64,000 bases of DNA, taken from Allopontixanthobacter sediminis (GTDB lineage: Bacteria; Pseudomonadota; Alphaproteobacteria; Sphingomonadales; Sphingomonadaceae). Below the pieces are notes generated by a model. It worked only from the letters and a program-made list of their open reading frames with translations, did not search any database and had not been told where the DNA came from. The stretch is taken from positions 444,501 through 508,500 of the forward strand of contig NZ_WTYL01000003.1 of the NCBI RefSeq assembly GCF_009828115.1, read 5' to 3'. Numbering within the stretch: position 1 is the first letter of the stretch; each line of letters opens with the position of its first letter. Positions 9,418 to 17,203 of this stretch are shown here, piece by piece. The position numbers were made by a program, and so were the translations under genes.

Positions 9418-9429
9418 GGGGGGGGGGGG
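9418..9429 (+). repeat. Run of 12 G
   Basis: Twelve consecutive G residues lie just past repeat copy 3 and about 50 bases beyond the stop of the DUF6894 gene. The tract could vary in length between isolates or be a sequencing artefact. Confidence 0.7.
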
Positions 9430-9480
9430 AGTTTCACCGGCGGGATGTCGTAGCATTTTGCTATCGATCAAGGATCGTGA

Positions 9481-9726
9481 TCACGTCCCTTGGCCCGCGG
9501 GAGCATCAACACCAAACGCAATGAAGGTAAAAAGAACCAGACCATCAGCGTTGGTCACCTCGATCCGAAACTCATTACTAAGCCATGCGACTTCAGGGCG
9601 GTCTCGCAGATACTCGCCAGCATGCCGGGCCGCCATAATGCGTGCATCGGATAAATTCAGCAACTCCATCCCCTTGTCGTCAGGGTCAACGATTGCGCCT
9701 GCAAGATTGAAGAAATAGCGTTCCAT
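9481..9726 (-). CDS. DUF6894-like small protein
   Basis: An 81-residue soluble protein that begins MERYFFNLAGAIVDPDDKG and continues with LSDARIMAARHAGEYL. This matches the short DUF6894 pattern: an N-terminal YFF strand, an acidic D-x-x-G turn, then an alanine-rich helix. The family is widespread in alphaproteobacteria and uncharacterised. A second, more divergent member lies at 27581-27823. The gene is flanked by repeat copies 3 and 4 and has no operon partner. Confidence 0.7.
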   Translation of the reverse strand: MERYFFNLAGAIVDPDDKGMELLNLSDARIMAARHAGEYLRDRPEVAWLSNEFRIEVTNADGLVLFTFIAFGVDAPAGQGT

Positions 9727-9800
9727 ACCCTTCTACGCTAAACAAACCCGGGCGTTCCAAAGCTTCGCCGTTCGCGTCGCAAAATCGCTTTCCGTTGAAT

Positions 9801-10007
9801 AATGTCCGCGATTTGGTTGTGTCCAGAACGGCAGATATTTTCCGAAGAGAGCGATAAGCTGCCGACAGGCCGGACTCGCCGACCAAGCGGTTATCCCCAA
9901 GCTCGCTGTTATCGCCTGAAACCGGCTGTTCGTTAAGGCAGGGTTGTGCGCCCTTAACCGGCAGCCATTAGGACTGCGAATATCCCAGAAAGACGACTGG
10001 AATGTCA
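9801..10007 (+). repeat. Intergenic repeat, copy 4
   Basis: Begins AATGTCCGCGATTTGG and continues GTGTCCAGAACGGCAGATAT, GCGATAAGCTGCCGACAGG, CCCCAAGCTCGCTG, CCTGAAACCGGC, CGTTAAGGCAGG, ACCGGCAGCCATTAGGACTG and CGAATATC. The right terminal repeat is degraded to AATGTCAT. Confidence 0.78.
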
Positions 10008-10104
10008 TGTAAAGGGGCATGGCGGATCAACGTCAATTCCCTAGCGTCGATCCGATTTCCCCGTTGTGCGGCATAAACCCGATCAGCATGCTTGCAATCG
10101 AAAC

Positions 10105-10118
10105 TCTACATATGTAGA
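10105..10118. promoter_or_regulatory. Perfect 14-bp palindrome, candidate PadR operator
   Basis: TCTACATATGTAGA is a perfect palindrome whose last base is the A of the first possible ATG of the PadR gene. PadR proteins are known to bind palindromes with ATGTA-like half sites near their own promoter, so autoregulation is the simplest reading. Confidence 0.55.
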
Positions 10119-10435
10119 TGAGTCGAATGGCTAGACGCTCCAACATCTCCAGACAGACCCGTACCGCTTTGGCGGCGCTATGCGAACGGCCGCGCGATTG
10201 GCATTATGGTTATGACTTGATGGAGCGGACCGGCATCGCATCGGGAACGCTTTATCCTATGCTGATCCGACTCTGCGATCAGGGTAATCTCGAAGCAAGA
10301 TGGGTTCCTTCGCCACATGAGGGGCGGCCGCCCCGTCATGCGTATCGCCTGACCGCTTCCGGACTGGCGCTTGCCCGAGACAATGCGCCGGGCGACGCGC
10401 CCACTCCACAACATTCCAAGGGATTTGCAGTATGA
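10118..10435 (+). CDS. PadR-family transcriptional regulator
   Basis: A 105-residue winged-helix regulator. The PadR signature is clear: GYDLMERTGIASGTLYPML is the recognition region, followed by RLCDQGNLEARW and the wing GRPPRHAYRLTASGLALA. The protein is of the short class with little C-terminal dimerisation sequence. An ATG at 10127 is an alternative start three codons later. The 14-bp palindrome at 10105-10118 overlaps the first ATG. The stop overlaps the next start (ATGA at 10432-10435), so it is translationally coupled to a membrane protein, a common arrangement in which PadR represses its own operon. Confidence 0.85.
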   Translation: MSRMARRSNISRQTRTALAALCERPRDWHYGYDLMERTGIASGTLYPMLIRLCDQGNLEARWVPSPHEGRPPRHAYRLTASGLALARDNAPGDAPTPQHSKGFAV

Positions 10436-10998
10436 CTTCGAGGCGGAAATCACGCACGCGAGGTTTGATCGCGCTTGCCATCAAGATCGCGCCACCCGAG
10501 CGGCAGGCATGGTTCGAGGCTATGGCTGCCGAACTCGATCACGTCCCCGAAGCCGAGCGCTTGCTTTTCGCCGCAGGCTGCGTTCTTGCGGCCGTCAGAG
10601 CGCGCGTTGCTTCGCCACGCTTCGTGCACGGCATTGCACGCGGCGTGTTGATCGGAGGAGCGATGGGGTGGGCAGCGATGAACATCCGTTTCGCAGGGCG
10701 CATGTCCGTGACCGATGCGTTGGCCCTAGAGGCTTTGGGCTATACGACTGCGCTGTTATTTGTGGTTGGCGCTCTCGCCACGGCCAGGTTCGGATACCGT
10801 GCGACAATCAGCTTGGCCACGCCATTGATCGCCGTGCTGGCGGCTATGGCGATATCGATCAGGCTAAGTAGCGTTCCGACTCCGATAGCTGATCTTTATT
10901 TTGCGCTGATTTTGGAGGATCTCGCGGTCCTGATGATGGCGCTGGTGGTCGCGGTTGCCGCTTCCCGACTGATTGGCGCCCAGCGGGAGTTTGGTTGA
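10432..10998 (+). CDS. Membrane protein of a PadR operon
   Basis: A 188-residue protein with a basic, soluble N terminus and the segment PPERQAWFEAMAAELDHVPE, a charged helix typical of proteins encoded behind padR in sphingomonads. Four to five hydrophobic segments follow, from about residue 40 to 180. It overlaps padR by four bases and is followed by a one-base overlap with the next gene. It is probably an inner-membrane protein; function unknown. The conserved charged helix suggests interaction with a cytoplasmic partner, which is inference only. Confidence 0.75.
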   Translation: MTSRRKSRTRGLIALAIKIAPPERQAWFEAMAAELDHVPEAERLLFAAGCVLAAVRARVASPRFVHGIARGVLIGGAMGWAAMNIRFAGRMSVTDALALEALGYTTALLFVVGALATARFGYRATISLATPLIAVLAAMAISIRLSSVPTPIADLYFALILEDLAVLMMALVVAVAASRLIGAQREFG

Positions 10999-11349
10999 TG
11001 CGTATCCAGACCTTGGCGCGGGCCTTGGCGATTGCTGCCGGGCTGTTGGGTGCGGCGCACATCGCCATTACGCCTCTTGTATATCCCAACTGGACGATCG
11101 ACGCGCTTTGGTTCGTCGGTTCCGGGTTTGCCATTATCTTGGCCGCCGCCGCAAATTTTGACGGTTGGGATTGGGGCGGGGCTGCGCAGCCGAATGTTCG
11201 TGGCTGTGATCAACCTGGCCATGAGTTGCTTCTTCGCGGCCGCTTGGCTGGTTCTCCCGGAACCTCAGGTCATCATCGGCGGAATACTGTTTCTATGCTT
11301 GTCCGCCTGCTCGCTGCCAGCACGGAAAGTGGAAACAGTCGCGAGCTAA
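10998..11349 (+). pseudogene. Small membrane protein with a frameshift, third gene of the PadR operon
   Basis: The ATG at 10998 overlaps the previous stop. The first frame encodes about 55 residues with two hydrophobic segments (LAIAAGLLGAAHIAI and FVGSGFAIILAAA). It then turns into an unlikely sequence. The adjacent frame, ending at 11349, carries the expected continuation (MFVAVINLAMSCFFAAAWLV, then IIGGILFLCLSA). The switch lies near 11160-11190, where GGGG occurs twice. The intact product would be about 117 residues with four membrane segments. It is either a recent pseudogene or a homopolymer error. Without the switch the first frame reads on to 11537 through repeat copy 5. Confidence 0.6.
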
Positions 11350-11540
11350 AGTCCGCATTTATTGGCACTTGGTATGACGGCTTTGTCGACGTGCCCGGGC
11401 CTGCAGATTTGTATCGGGCCCAGCGCTTCTTTGTCTATCGACGACCGACGGCAGTGTGGCTGAATCCGCCGACAAAGCCGCCGTCCCGAGGCTCGCTCCA
11501 CCTTATTGAAACCGGCCTTGCACCCAAATTTCATTGAAAC
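11347..11540 (+). repeat. Intergenic repeat, copy 5 (variant form)
   Basis: Starts TAAAGTCCGCATTTATTGG, with the TAA being the stop of the preceding frame. It then has an internal stretch shared with copy 7: CTGCAGATTTGTA, TCTATCGACGACCGACG and CAGTGTGGCTG. It returns to the common blocks with ATCCGCCGACAAAGCCGCCG, AGGCTCGCTCC and TTGAAACCGGCC. A run of eight G lies at 11547-11554. Confidence 0.7.
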
Positions 11541-11571
11541 ATCGATGGGGGGGGCAGCAAACGCCTGCCGT

Positions 11572-12168
11572 TTAAATGCTCTCCATCAATGCAGTCACGT
11601 CCATCCAGCTTTCACTATCGGCCGCGTTGGCGAGGATGAATGCCACATCCCCGCGAGCAGCCTCACCTTTTTCGTCGACTTCAGTACCCAGCCGTATTTC
11701 TCGGCTGCCGTCCGCGTCAGTCAGGGCGACGGGCCGAACAATCGCGTATTTCAGGCCCGATGCTCGGAGATACATGTCAGCGTCATGTTTGGCCTGCAGG
11801 TAGTGCTCCATTTCTCCGCCTTCGGCCGGATTGTCGGCACCGACACTGCTGAGCATTACAAAGCGTTGTACATCCGCTTTCACGGCGAGATCGATCAGCC
11901 GCCTGGCTCCGTCGCGATCAACCTTGTCGGTCATCTCGGCGCTGGTATCGCCGCCGGAACCGGCCGCAAAAATCACGATGTCACAGTTTTCACAAACGCC
12001 GTCCTGTAAATCGGTCAAATCGCCTTCGCGAAGTTCGACGTCTGATGGCAGGCTACTGGTGTCCGAGCCTTCACGAACCAAAGCGATCGGGTTGTGTCCA
12101 CGCGAGCCTAGTTCGCGAACGAGCCGTGTTCCGGTCTTGCCGGTCGCTCCGGCGATAAGAATGTTCAT
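11572..12168 (-). CDS. NAD(P)-binding atypical short-chain dehydrogenase (SDR_a5 type)
   Basis: A 198-residue Rossmann protein. The N terminus MNILIAGATGKTGTRLVREL carries the dinucleotide-binding GATGKTG, and FVMLSSVGA, HYLQAKHDADMYL and YAIVRPVAL follow the NmrA/SDR_a5 pattern. The product is short and lacks a substrate domain, so it may be a redox sensor or an oxidoreductase of unknown substrate. It is on the same strand as the aldehyde dehydrogenase 68 bases upstream of its start and may be co-transcribed with it. Confidence 0.85.
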   Translation of the reverse strand: MNILIAGATGKTGTRLVRELGSRGHNPIALVREGSDTSSLPSDVELREGDLTDLQDGVCENCDIVIFAAGSGGDTSAEMTDKVDRDGARRLIDLAVKADVQRFVMLSSVGADNPAEGGEMEHYLQAKHDADMYLRASGLKYAIVRPVALTDADGSREIRLGTEVDEKGEAARGDVAFILANAADSESWMDVTALMESI

Positions 12169-12236
12169 AAGTGTTTGTCCACTTCCATTGATGTCGCCGG
12201 CAGGCTGTGTACTTGCGCCAGCAGTAAGCGCTGGCG

Positions 12237-13613
12237 CTAGGGCAGGTAAATTGCCTTCACGTTCACAAACTCCTTCATGCCGAGGCCGCCATGTTCGCGG
12301 CCAAACCCCGAATTCTTGACGCCTCCGAACGGCATATTCGGATCGGCGGTTCCGAAGGAGTTGATCCGCACCATGCCGGTGTCGAAATGATCACGCGCCA
12401 GGCGGACTGCCTTGTTTTCGTCCTTCGTGAAGATGCCGCCACCCAGACCGTAGCGGCTGTCGTTCGCGATGCGCATCGCATCCGCGTCATCCTTTGCCCT
12501 GATTACGGAGGCGACCGGACCGAACAGTTCGTCCTCATATGCCGGCGTGCCCGGCGTGCAATTTGCCAGCACGGTCGCGGGAAAATACCTTCCTACGCCG
12601 CCGTCAGGAACGCCTCCGCAAAGCAGGTCGGCGCCGCCCTCGAGACTTTCCTTTACCTGCCTGGACAGTGTGTCGTACTGTTCCTGGCTGGCAACCGGGC
12701 CAAGCTGGGTTTCTTCCGCAGTCGGATCGCCCAGCCTGATCGCTTTCATCTGTCCGACGAATTCATCGGTAAAGGCGTCATAGACCGCTTCGGTAACAAT
12801 GAAGCGTTTTGCCGAGACGCAGGTTTCACCATTGTTGTATAGGCGCCCCTGCACACAGGTTTTGACCGCAAGGTCGATATCGGCATCCTCGAGCACTAGG
12901 TATGCGTCGTTGGATCCCAGCTCCAAGACGCTTTTCTTGAGATGCTTCGCCGCTTCCTGACCGATATGGCGGCCCGCGCCATCACTACCGGTCATTGTGA
13001 CGCCGCGTATCAGATCGTGAGCGATAATTTCGTCCGAGACATCGTGGTTCACTATGACGACATCGAACAGCCCTTCCGGCAGACCGGCTTCCAGGCAGAT
13101 ATCGCGCAACATCAGTCCGCTGCCCGTGCAGATCGAGGCGTGCTTTAGAATAACGGAGTTACCGGCCATCAGGTTGGCGGCGAGGACACGGACGGGCTGA
13201 TAGACCGGGAAATTCCACGGCTGAATGCTGTAAATCACCCCGATCGGTGAAAACGTCACGACGCCGCGCTTCTTTCCGCCGCTATGCTTGCGCTCTTCAT
13301 CGGCCAGCACATCGGGACCGTTGTCTGCGGTATATTCGAAAATGCGCGCACAGATTTCAACTTCGGCAGCGCCGTCGCGAAGAAGCTTGCCAGTTTCGCG
13401 GGTCATGATGGCGGAAAGGTCCGCAGAACGCTCGCGCACCAACTTGGCGACATTGCGCAGGTACGGTGCGCGTTCTTCGTGACTTTTCCTTTTCCAGTCG
13501 CGGAACGCCGCATGCGCTGCTTCGATCTTCTCGAACGCCTGCGGAGCGTCCATCAATTCGTATGAAGCGACGACCTTATCGGTAGCGGGATTGACTGTTG
13601 TAATCTGGGGCAT
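12237..13613 (-). CDS. NAD(P)-dependent aldehyde (succinate-semialdehyde) dehydrogenase
   Basis: A 458-residue aldehyde dehydrogenase. The start is the ATG at 13613 (MPQITTVNPATDKVV), preceded by GGAAAG; the frame stays open to 13874 but that extension is not conserved-looking. The catalytic Glu is in VLELGSNDAYLVLEDAD and the catalytic Cys in NNGETCVSAKRF; the NAD site includes QPWNFPVYQP and VTMTGSDGAGRHI. The slightly short length and these motifs resemble the Sad/YneI type of succinate-semialdehyde dehydrogenase, which oxidises succinate semialdehyde to succinate. Substrate assignment is by resemblance only. Neighbours (SDR, DJ-1/PfpI protein) suggest aldehyde or oxidative stress handling. 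Confidence 0.85.
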   Translation of the reverse strand: MPQITTVNPATDKVVASYELMDAPQAFEKIEAAHAAFRDWKRKSHEERAPYLRNVAKLVRERSADLSAIMTRETGKLLRDGAAEVEICARIFEYTADNGPDVLADEERKHSGGKKRGVVTFSPIGVIYSIQPWNFPVYQPVRVLAANLMAGNSVILKHASICTGSGLMLRDICLEAGLPEGLFDVVIVNHDVSDEIIAHDLIRGVTMTGSDGAGRHIGQEAAKHLKKSVLELGSNDAYLVLEDADIDLAVKTCVQGRLYNNGETCVSAKRFIVTEAVYDAFTDEFVGQMKAIRLGDPTAEETQLGPVASQEQYDTLSRQVKESLEGGADLLCGGVPDGGVGRYFPATVLANCTPGTPAYEDELFGPVASVIRAKDDADAMRIANDSRYGLGGGIFTKDENKAVRLARDHFDTGMVRINSFGTADPNMPFGGVKNSGFGREHGGLGMKEFVNVKAIYLP

Positions 13614-13955
13614 GTGTTGCTTTCCAAGGGTTCGCAAGCAGCTTGATGAGTGCTTCAGCGACTGCACAGCGTCATTCGACGATCTCTGTAGGGGTTCACT
13701 CAATGCAACGGCACGGCATTGATAGTGTTCCTTGCACCCTGGATTTTCGAGATGGTGCCGGAACAGGAGAAAACCGGGTGGGGCCAATTGAGTGCAATAC
13801 CTGGGAGGGAATCTGGCCCGGTTGCTGACGGACCGCATTTGCCTAAGTATGGTGTAAAGGTGCCCTAGAAGCACAATCAGACCGTAGGAGCTGGAAGAAC
13901 TTGCCGAGCCCGACCGGATGGAGCGACCAGGCTAAACTGGGAACGCTGAGCGCCG
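13614..13955. other. Spacer, nothing recognised
   Basis: These 342 bases lie between two minus-strand genes and should contain the aldehyde dehydrogenase promoter. I see no repeat blocks, RNA gene or convincing open frame. Confidence 0.4.
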
Positions 13956-14642
13956 CTAGTCCGTGTCGGCGAGGGCTTCGAGCAGCTTTTTCGCCGCCTG
14001 CTCGCTCGAGGGCGGATTCTGACCGGTGATCAGCAAGCCGTCTTCGACAACGTGGACCTCGAAGACGCCTGCCTTCGTAAATTTACCGCCCTGTTCCTTC
14101 AGCACGTCCTCGAGCAAGAAAGGCACTACATCGGTCAGGCCGACTGCATCTTCTTCCTCATTGGTGAAGCCGGTCACTGTGCGATCCTTCACCACGGGCT
14201 CTCCGTCAGCGTTGGTCACGTTTTTTAGTACGGCAGGGGCGTGGCACACGAGCGCAACGGGCTTGCCCGATGCGAGTGCGCCTTCGATGATGGCCTTGGA
14301 CTCCGGACTTTCGGTCAAATCCCACAAGGGACCGTGGCCACCCGGATAGAACACTCCGTCGAACTTTGCGATGTCAATTTCGGCAAGCTTCTCGGTGATC
14401 GCGAGCTGTGCCTGCGCGTCCTTGTCTTGCTTGAATCGCTCGGTTGCGTCGGTCTGCGCGTCGATCTCGTCGGACTTCGGATCGAGCGGCGGCTGTCCGC
14501 CTGCAGGGCTCGCCAGCGTGATATCGTGGCCTGCGTCTTTGAGCACATAAAAGGGCGCGGCGAATTCTTCGAGCCAGAAGCCGGTCTTTTTCCCGGTGTT
14601 TCCCAATTTGTCGTGGCTGGTGAGAACCATAAGGATTTTCAT
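13956..14642 (-). CDS. DJ-1/PfpI family protein (Hsp31/HchA-like)
   Basis: A 228-residue class-I-amidotransferase-like protein. The nucleophile elbow reads VALVCHAPAVL, with Cys as the family nucleophile, preceded by DGVFYPGGHGPLWDL; the N-terminal MKILMVLTSHDKLG and FWLEEFAAPFY provide the acidic residue of the triad. This arrangement is typical of Hsp31-type glyoxalase III, deglycase or chaperone proteins, which detoxify methylglyoxal without glutathione. It is divergent from a TetR-regulated efflux operon. The soluble cytoplasmic location is inferred from the absence of a signal peptide. Confidence 0.85.
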   Translation of the reverse strand: MKILMVLTSHDKLGNTGKKTGFWLEEFAAPFYVLKDAGHDITLASPAGGQPPLDPKSDEIDAQTDATERFKQDKDAQAQLAITEKLAEIDIAKFDGVFYPGGHGPLWDLTESPESKAIIEGALASGKPVALVCHAPAVLKNVTNADGEPVVKDRTVTGFTNEEEDAVGLTDVVPFLLEDVLKEQGGKFTKAGVFEVHVVEDGLLITGQNPPSSEQAAKKLLEALADTD

Positions 14643-14829
14643 GCAGCTAGTCCTTTTCTCGTAGATGAAGATTGCGGCGTCCTTTGACGGCGCTTCGCCA
14701 TCTCAACAAGCGGCGGGCACTTCAGTTTCAAGGAACTTGGTCCGGCGCCTCGGAGCCGTTCCTGGATCGAGGTTATCCAAAGATTTATTGGTCGCTCCGC
14801 GTGGGGATAGCGACCGTCCGTGCCCGCTT

Positions 14830-14847
14830 ATTCAACAAGTATTGAAT
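14830..14847. promoter_or_regulatory. Inverted repeat, candidate TetR operator
   Basis: ATTCAA-N6-TTGAAT is a perfect 6-bp inverted repeat centred 53 bases upstream of the TetR start and in the divergent region with the DJ-1 gene. TetR regulators commonly repress from such sites; binding is inferred. Confidence 0.5.
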
Positions 14848-14891
14848 ATCCTCTCGCGCGGCCCTATGTTGCGCCGCACAAGGAACGAGCA

Positions 14892-15521
14892 ATGACTGAA
14901 CGACGGAGGCGCGGGCGCCCCACCGAGACAGACACGGACACGAGCACGGCGATCGCCTGCGCCGCGCTGCAACGCTTTGCCGCGCAGGGCTTCGAAGCGA
15001 CATCGCTGCGCGAGATCGCAGGTGACGCTGGAGTGGACGTTGCCCTGATTTCCTATCGTTTCGCGGGCAAGCTCGGCTTGTGGAAGGTCATCGTCACGCA
15101 AGCGGCCAAACACCTGCGCGAGGCGCTAGAGAGTGCTTTGGAAGACATGGAAACCAGGACGGCCCATGATCGCTTAGGACATTCGGCTCGGACCTTCCTG
15201 GCCTATCTCCTCGATCGCCCAGAAGTCCCGCGCTTGTTGTTGCGCGACATTACGATCGATAGCGACCGTTCACAGTGGCTGCTCGAAAGGCTTTCCTTAC
15301 CGCTTCACCGCCACTTCATGGAACTGGCTCGCGCCGCGGCGCAAGAGCGCTCGGAGGAACCCGCGCATCTCCAGTTCCGGGTAGCGAACTTCATCTACTC
15401 TGCCGCCAGCACGGTCGCCCGGAGAGAACGCCTTGGCAAGCTCGTCGATGGAATCGAGGACGACGCGACCTTCGCTGCGGCGCTCGAAGCCACGCTGGTC
15501 GAGGGATCGCTCGCGCTATGA
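14892..15521 (+). CDS. TetR-family regulator of the efflux operon
   Basis: A 209-residue regulator starting at the ATG behind AAGGAACGAGCA (the open frame begins earlier at 14820 but the added residues are not TetR-like). The basic leader TERRRRGRP precedes a helix-turn-helix with FAAQGFEATSLREIAGDAGV and ALISYRFAGKLGL. The C-terminal part is a CecR-like ligand domain (LAYLLDRPEVPRLLLRDI). Its stop overlaps the MFS start by four bases, so it is the first gene of the tetR, mfs, hlyD, oprM-like operon and presumably represses it until a toxic ligand binds. Confidence 0.88.
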   Translation: MTERRRRGRPTETDTDTSTAIACAALQRFAAQGFEATSLREIAGDAGVDVALISYRFAGKLGLWKVIVTQAAKHLREALESALEDMETRTAHDRLGHSARTFLAYLLDRPEVPRLLLRDITIDSDRSQWLLERLSLPLHRHFMELARAAAQERSEEPAHLQFRVANFIYSAASTVARRERLGKLVDGIEDDATFAAALEATLVEGSLAL

Positions 15522-17203
15522 CGGAACGCGGACACCTGACCGACAAAGTGGACGGCTACCGCTTCAAGCCGCACGAGATGCCGATCCTCCCCGGCTCCCC
15601 GGCCAATCCGGACCACCCCCCGGCGCGGCGTGCGGCCTACCTGGCGATCGGCGTATTCATGGGGCTGGTAGGCGGAGCGCAGAACGGCTTCCTCATCGCC
15701 AACTCGCCAGCTTTGCAGGCCGAATTCGCGCTGACGCCAGTGGAGACCGGCTGGCTGACAGTGGCTTTTTACTCCACCTATGCCACGATGAGCATGCTGC
15801 TCTTCCGCGTGCGGCAGGAGTTCGGCATCCAACCTTTCTTGCGCTGGGCCATGGGCGGGCTTGTCGCGGCCAACTTCGTGCAGTTGATCGGCCCCGGCTA
15901 TTACCTGGAAATTGCCGCTCGCGCGCTGGCGGGGATCACGGCCAGCGGGTTGTCCGCGCTCGCCATCTACTACCTTATGCAGGGCCTTCCAGCGACCTTG
16001 CGGGTCGGGGGGCTGGTGATTTCTCTGGGCCTCACGCAGGTGGCATTTCCGCTTACCCGTGCAATTTCGCCTGCGCTGATGGTGGATGGCGACATTACCC
16101 ATGTGTTTCAGTTCCAGTTCGCGCTTTCGCTGATTGGCTTCGGCATAGTTTACCTGCTGCGCCTGCCGTCCGGCATTCGCAAGCAGACCTTCGAGAAGCT
16201 CGACATTCCTAGCATCGCGCTGTTCATCATCGGTGTCGCGGCACTTTGTGCGTTTCTGATCCAGGGGCGTATCCAATGGTGGGACACGCCTTGGCTCGGA
16301 TACGCGCTCGTTGTCGCCATCCTCGGACTGAGTGGGTGCTTCCTTATCGAGGCCAACCGCAAGAGCCCGATGCTCGACCTTAGCTGGCTTTCGAGCCGCT
16401 CGATCCTTGCCTTGGCGTTGATCGGCGCGACCGTGCGGATACTTGTCGCCGAACAGGGTTTCGGAGCCAGCGGTATGTTCGCCGCGCTGGGCTATGGTAA
16501 CGAGCAGCTGACCGGCTATTTCTGGATTCTCGCCGGGGCGACCCTGGCCGGAATGGCACTGTCGGTCGTGCGGCTCGATCCGAAAGACCTCACCCGTCCA
16601 GTACTCTTCGCGATCCTCGTCATCGGCATTGCAGCGTTCGCGGACACACGGACCGGGGTGATGACACGGCCGCAGGATCTTTACCTGACTCAGGCCGCCA
16701 TCGCCTTCGGCGCGGTTTTCGCCATGGGGCCGATCATGATGGAAGGTATGCTTCGCGCGCTGGCTGCGGGGCAGAGCTATGTGATCAGCTTCATCGCCGT
16801 GTTTTCGCTCTCGCAATCGGTGGGCGGACTTGCAGGCATCTCGCTGCTGTCTGCTTTCCACACTGTCCGCCTGAAAACGCACCTCATCGATGCCGGGAGC
16901 ACGCTGACACTCGCCAACCAGAAGCTCGTACAGGCCCTAACCAATGCTGCACAGCGCGTCGCGCCGCTCCAGTCCGATCCTGCTCTGCAACGGGAAGCCG
17001 CAGCGTCTAGCATCTCGCAAGACGTGGGCCGCGAAGCCGCGGTGCTCGCTTTTAACGACGTATTCTTCCTCATCGGCACCTTGTCAGTGGTAACCTTCGC
17101 CGCTGTCTTCGTGCCGTGGCTCAGCAACAAGATCCGCGGGCGGAACCCGCTTGCAAAGGAACTGGCCTTCATGGAGGCCATGCTCGCAAGGACTAGGCAA
17201 TGA
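15518..17203 (+). CDS. MFS drug efflux pump, DHA2/EmrB type
   Basis: A 561-residue inner-membrane transporter with about 14 hydrophobic segments, the count of the DHA2 family. The start at 15518 overlaps the TetR stop (ATGA). A soluble N-terminal leader of about 35 residues precedes the first membrane helix (AYLAIGVFMGLVGGAQNGF). An extended loop with LALFNDVFF-like sequence near residue 520 precedes the last helix. It is expected to use the proton gradient to expel drugs or hydrophobic compounds together with the adaptor and channel encoded next to it. The start of the following gene overlaps its stop by four bases. Confidence 0.88.
   Translation: MTERGHLTDKVDGYRFKPHEMPILPGSPANPDHPPARRAAYLAIGVFMGLVGGAQNGFLIANSPALQAEFALTPVETGWLTVAFYSTYATMSMLLFRVRQEFGIQPFLRWAMGGLVAANFVQLIGPGYYLEIAARALAGITASGLSALAIYYLMQGLPATLRVGGLVISLGLTQVAFPLTRAISPALMVDGDITHVFQFQFALSLIGFGIVYLLRLPSGIRKQTFEKLDIPSIALFIIGVAALCAFLIQGRIQWWDTPWLGYALVVAILGLSGCFLIEANRKSPMLDLSWLSSRSILALALIGATVRILVAEQGFGASGMFAALGYGNEQLTGYFWILAGATLAGMALSVVRLDPKDLTRPVLFAILVIGIAAFADTRTGVMTRPQDLYLTQAAIAFGAVFAMGPIMMEGMLRALAAGQSYVISFIAVFSLSQSVGGLAGISLLSAFHTVRLKTHLIDAGSTLTLANQKLVQALTNAAQRVAPLQSDPALQREAAASSISQDVGREAAVLAFNDVFFLIGTLSVVTFAAVFVPWLSNKIRGRNPLAKELAFMEAMLARTRQ

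Noticed and set aside
13614-13874. N-terminal extension of the aldehyde dehydrogenase frame
   Set aside because: The extra 87 residues do not look like protein, and the family N terminus begins at the ATG at 13613 with a ribosome site.
15395-16882. A 495-codon open frame on the minus strand
   Set aside because: It is antisense to the MFS pump gene, whose product has clear transporter features; the antisense product is Arg/Gln/His-rich and shows no domain.
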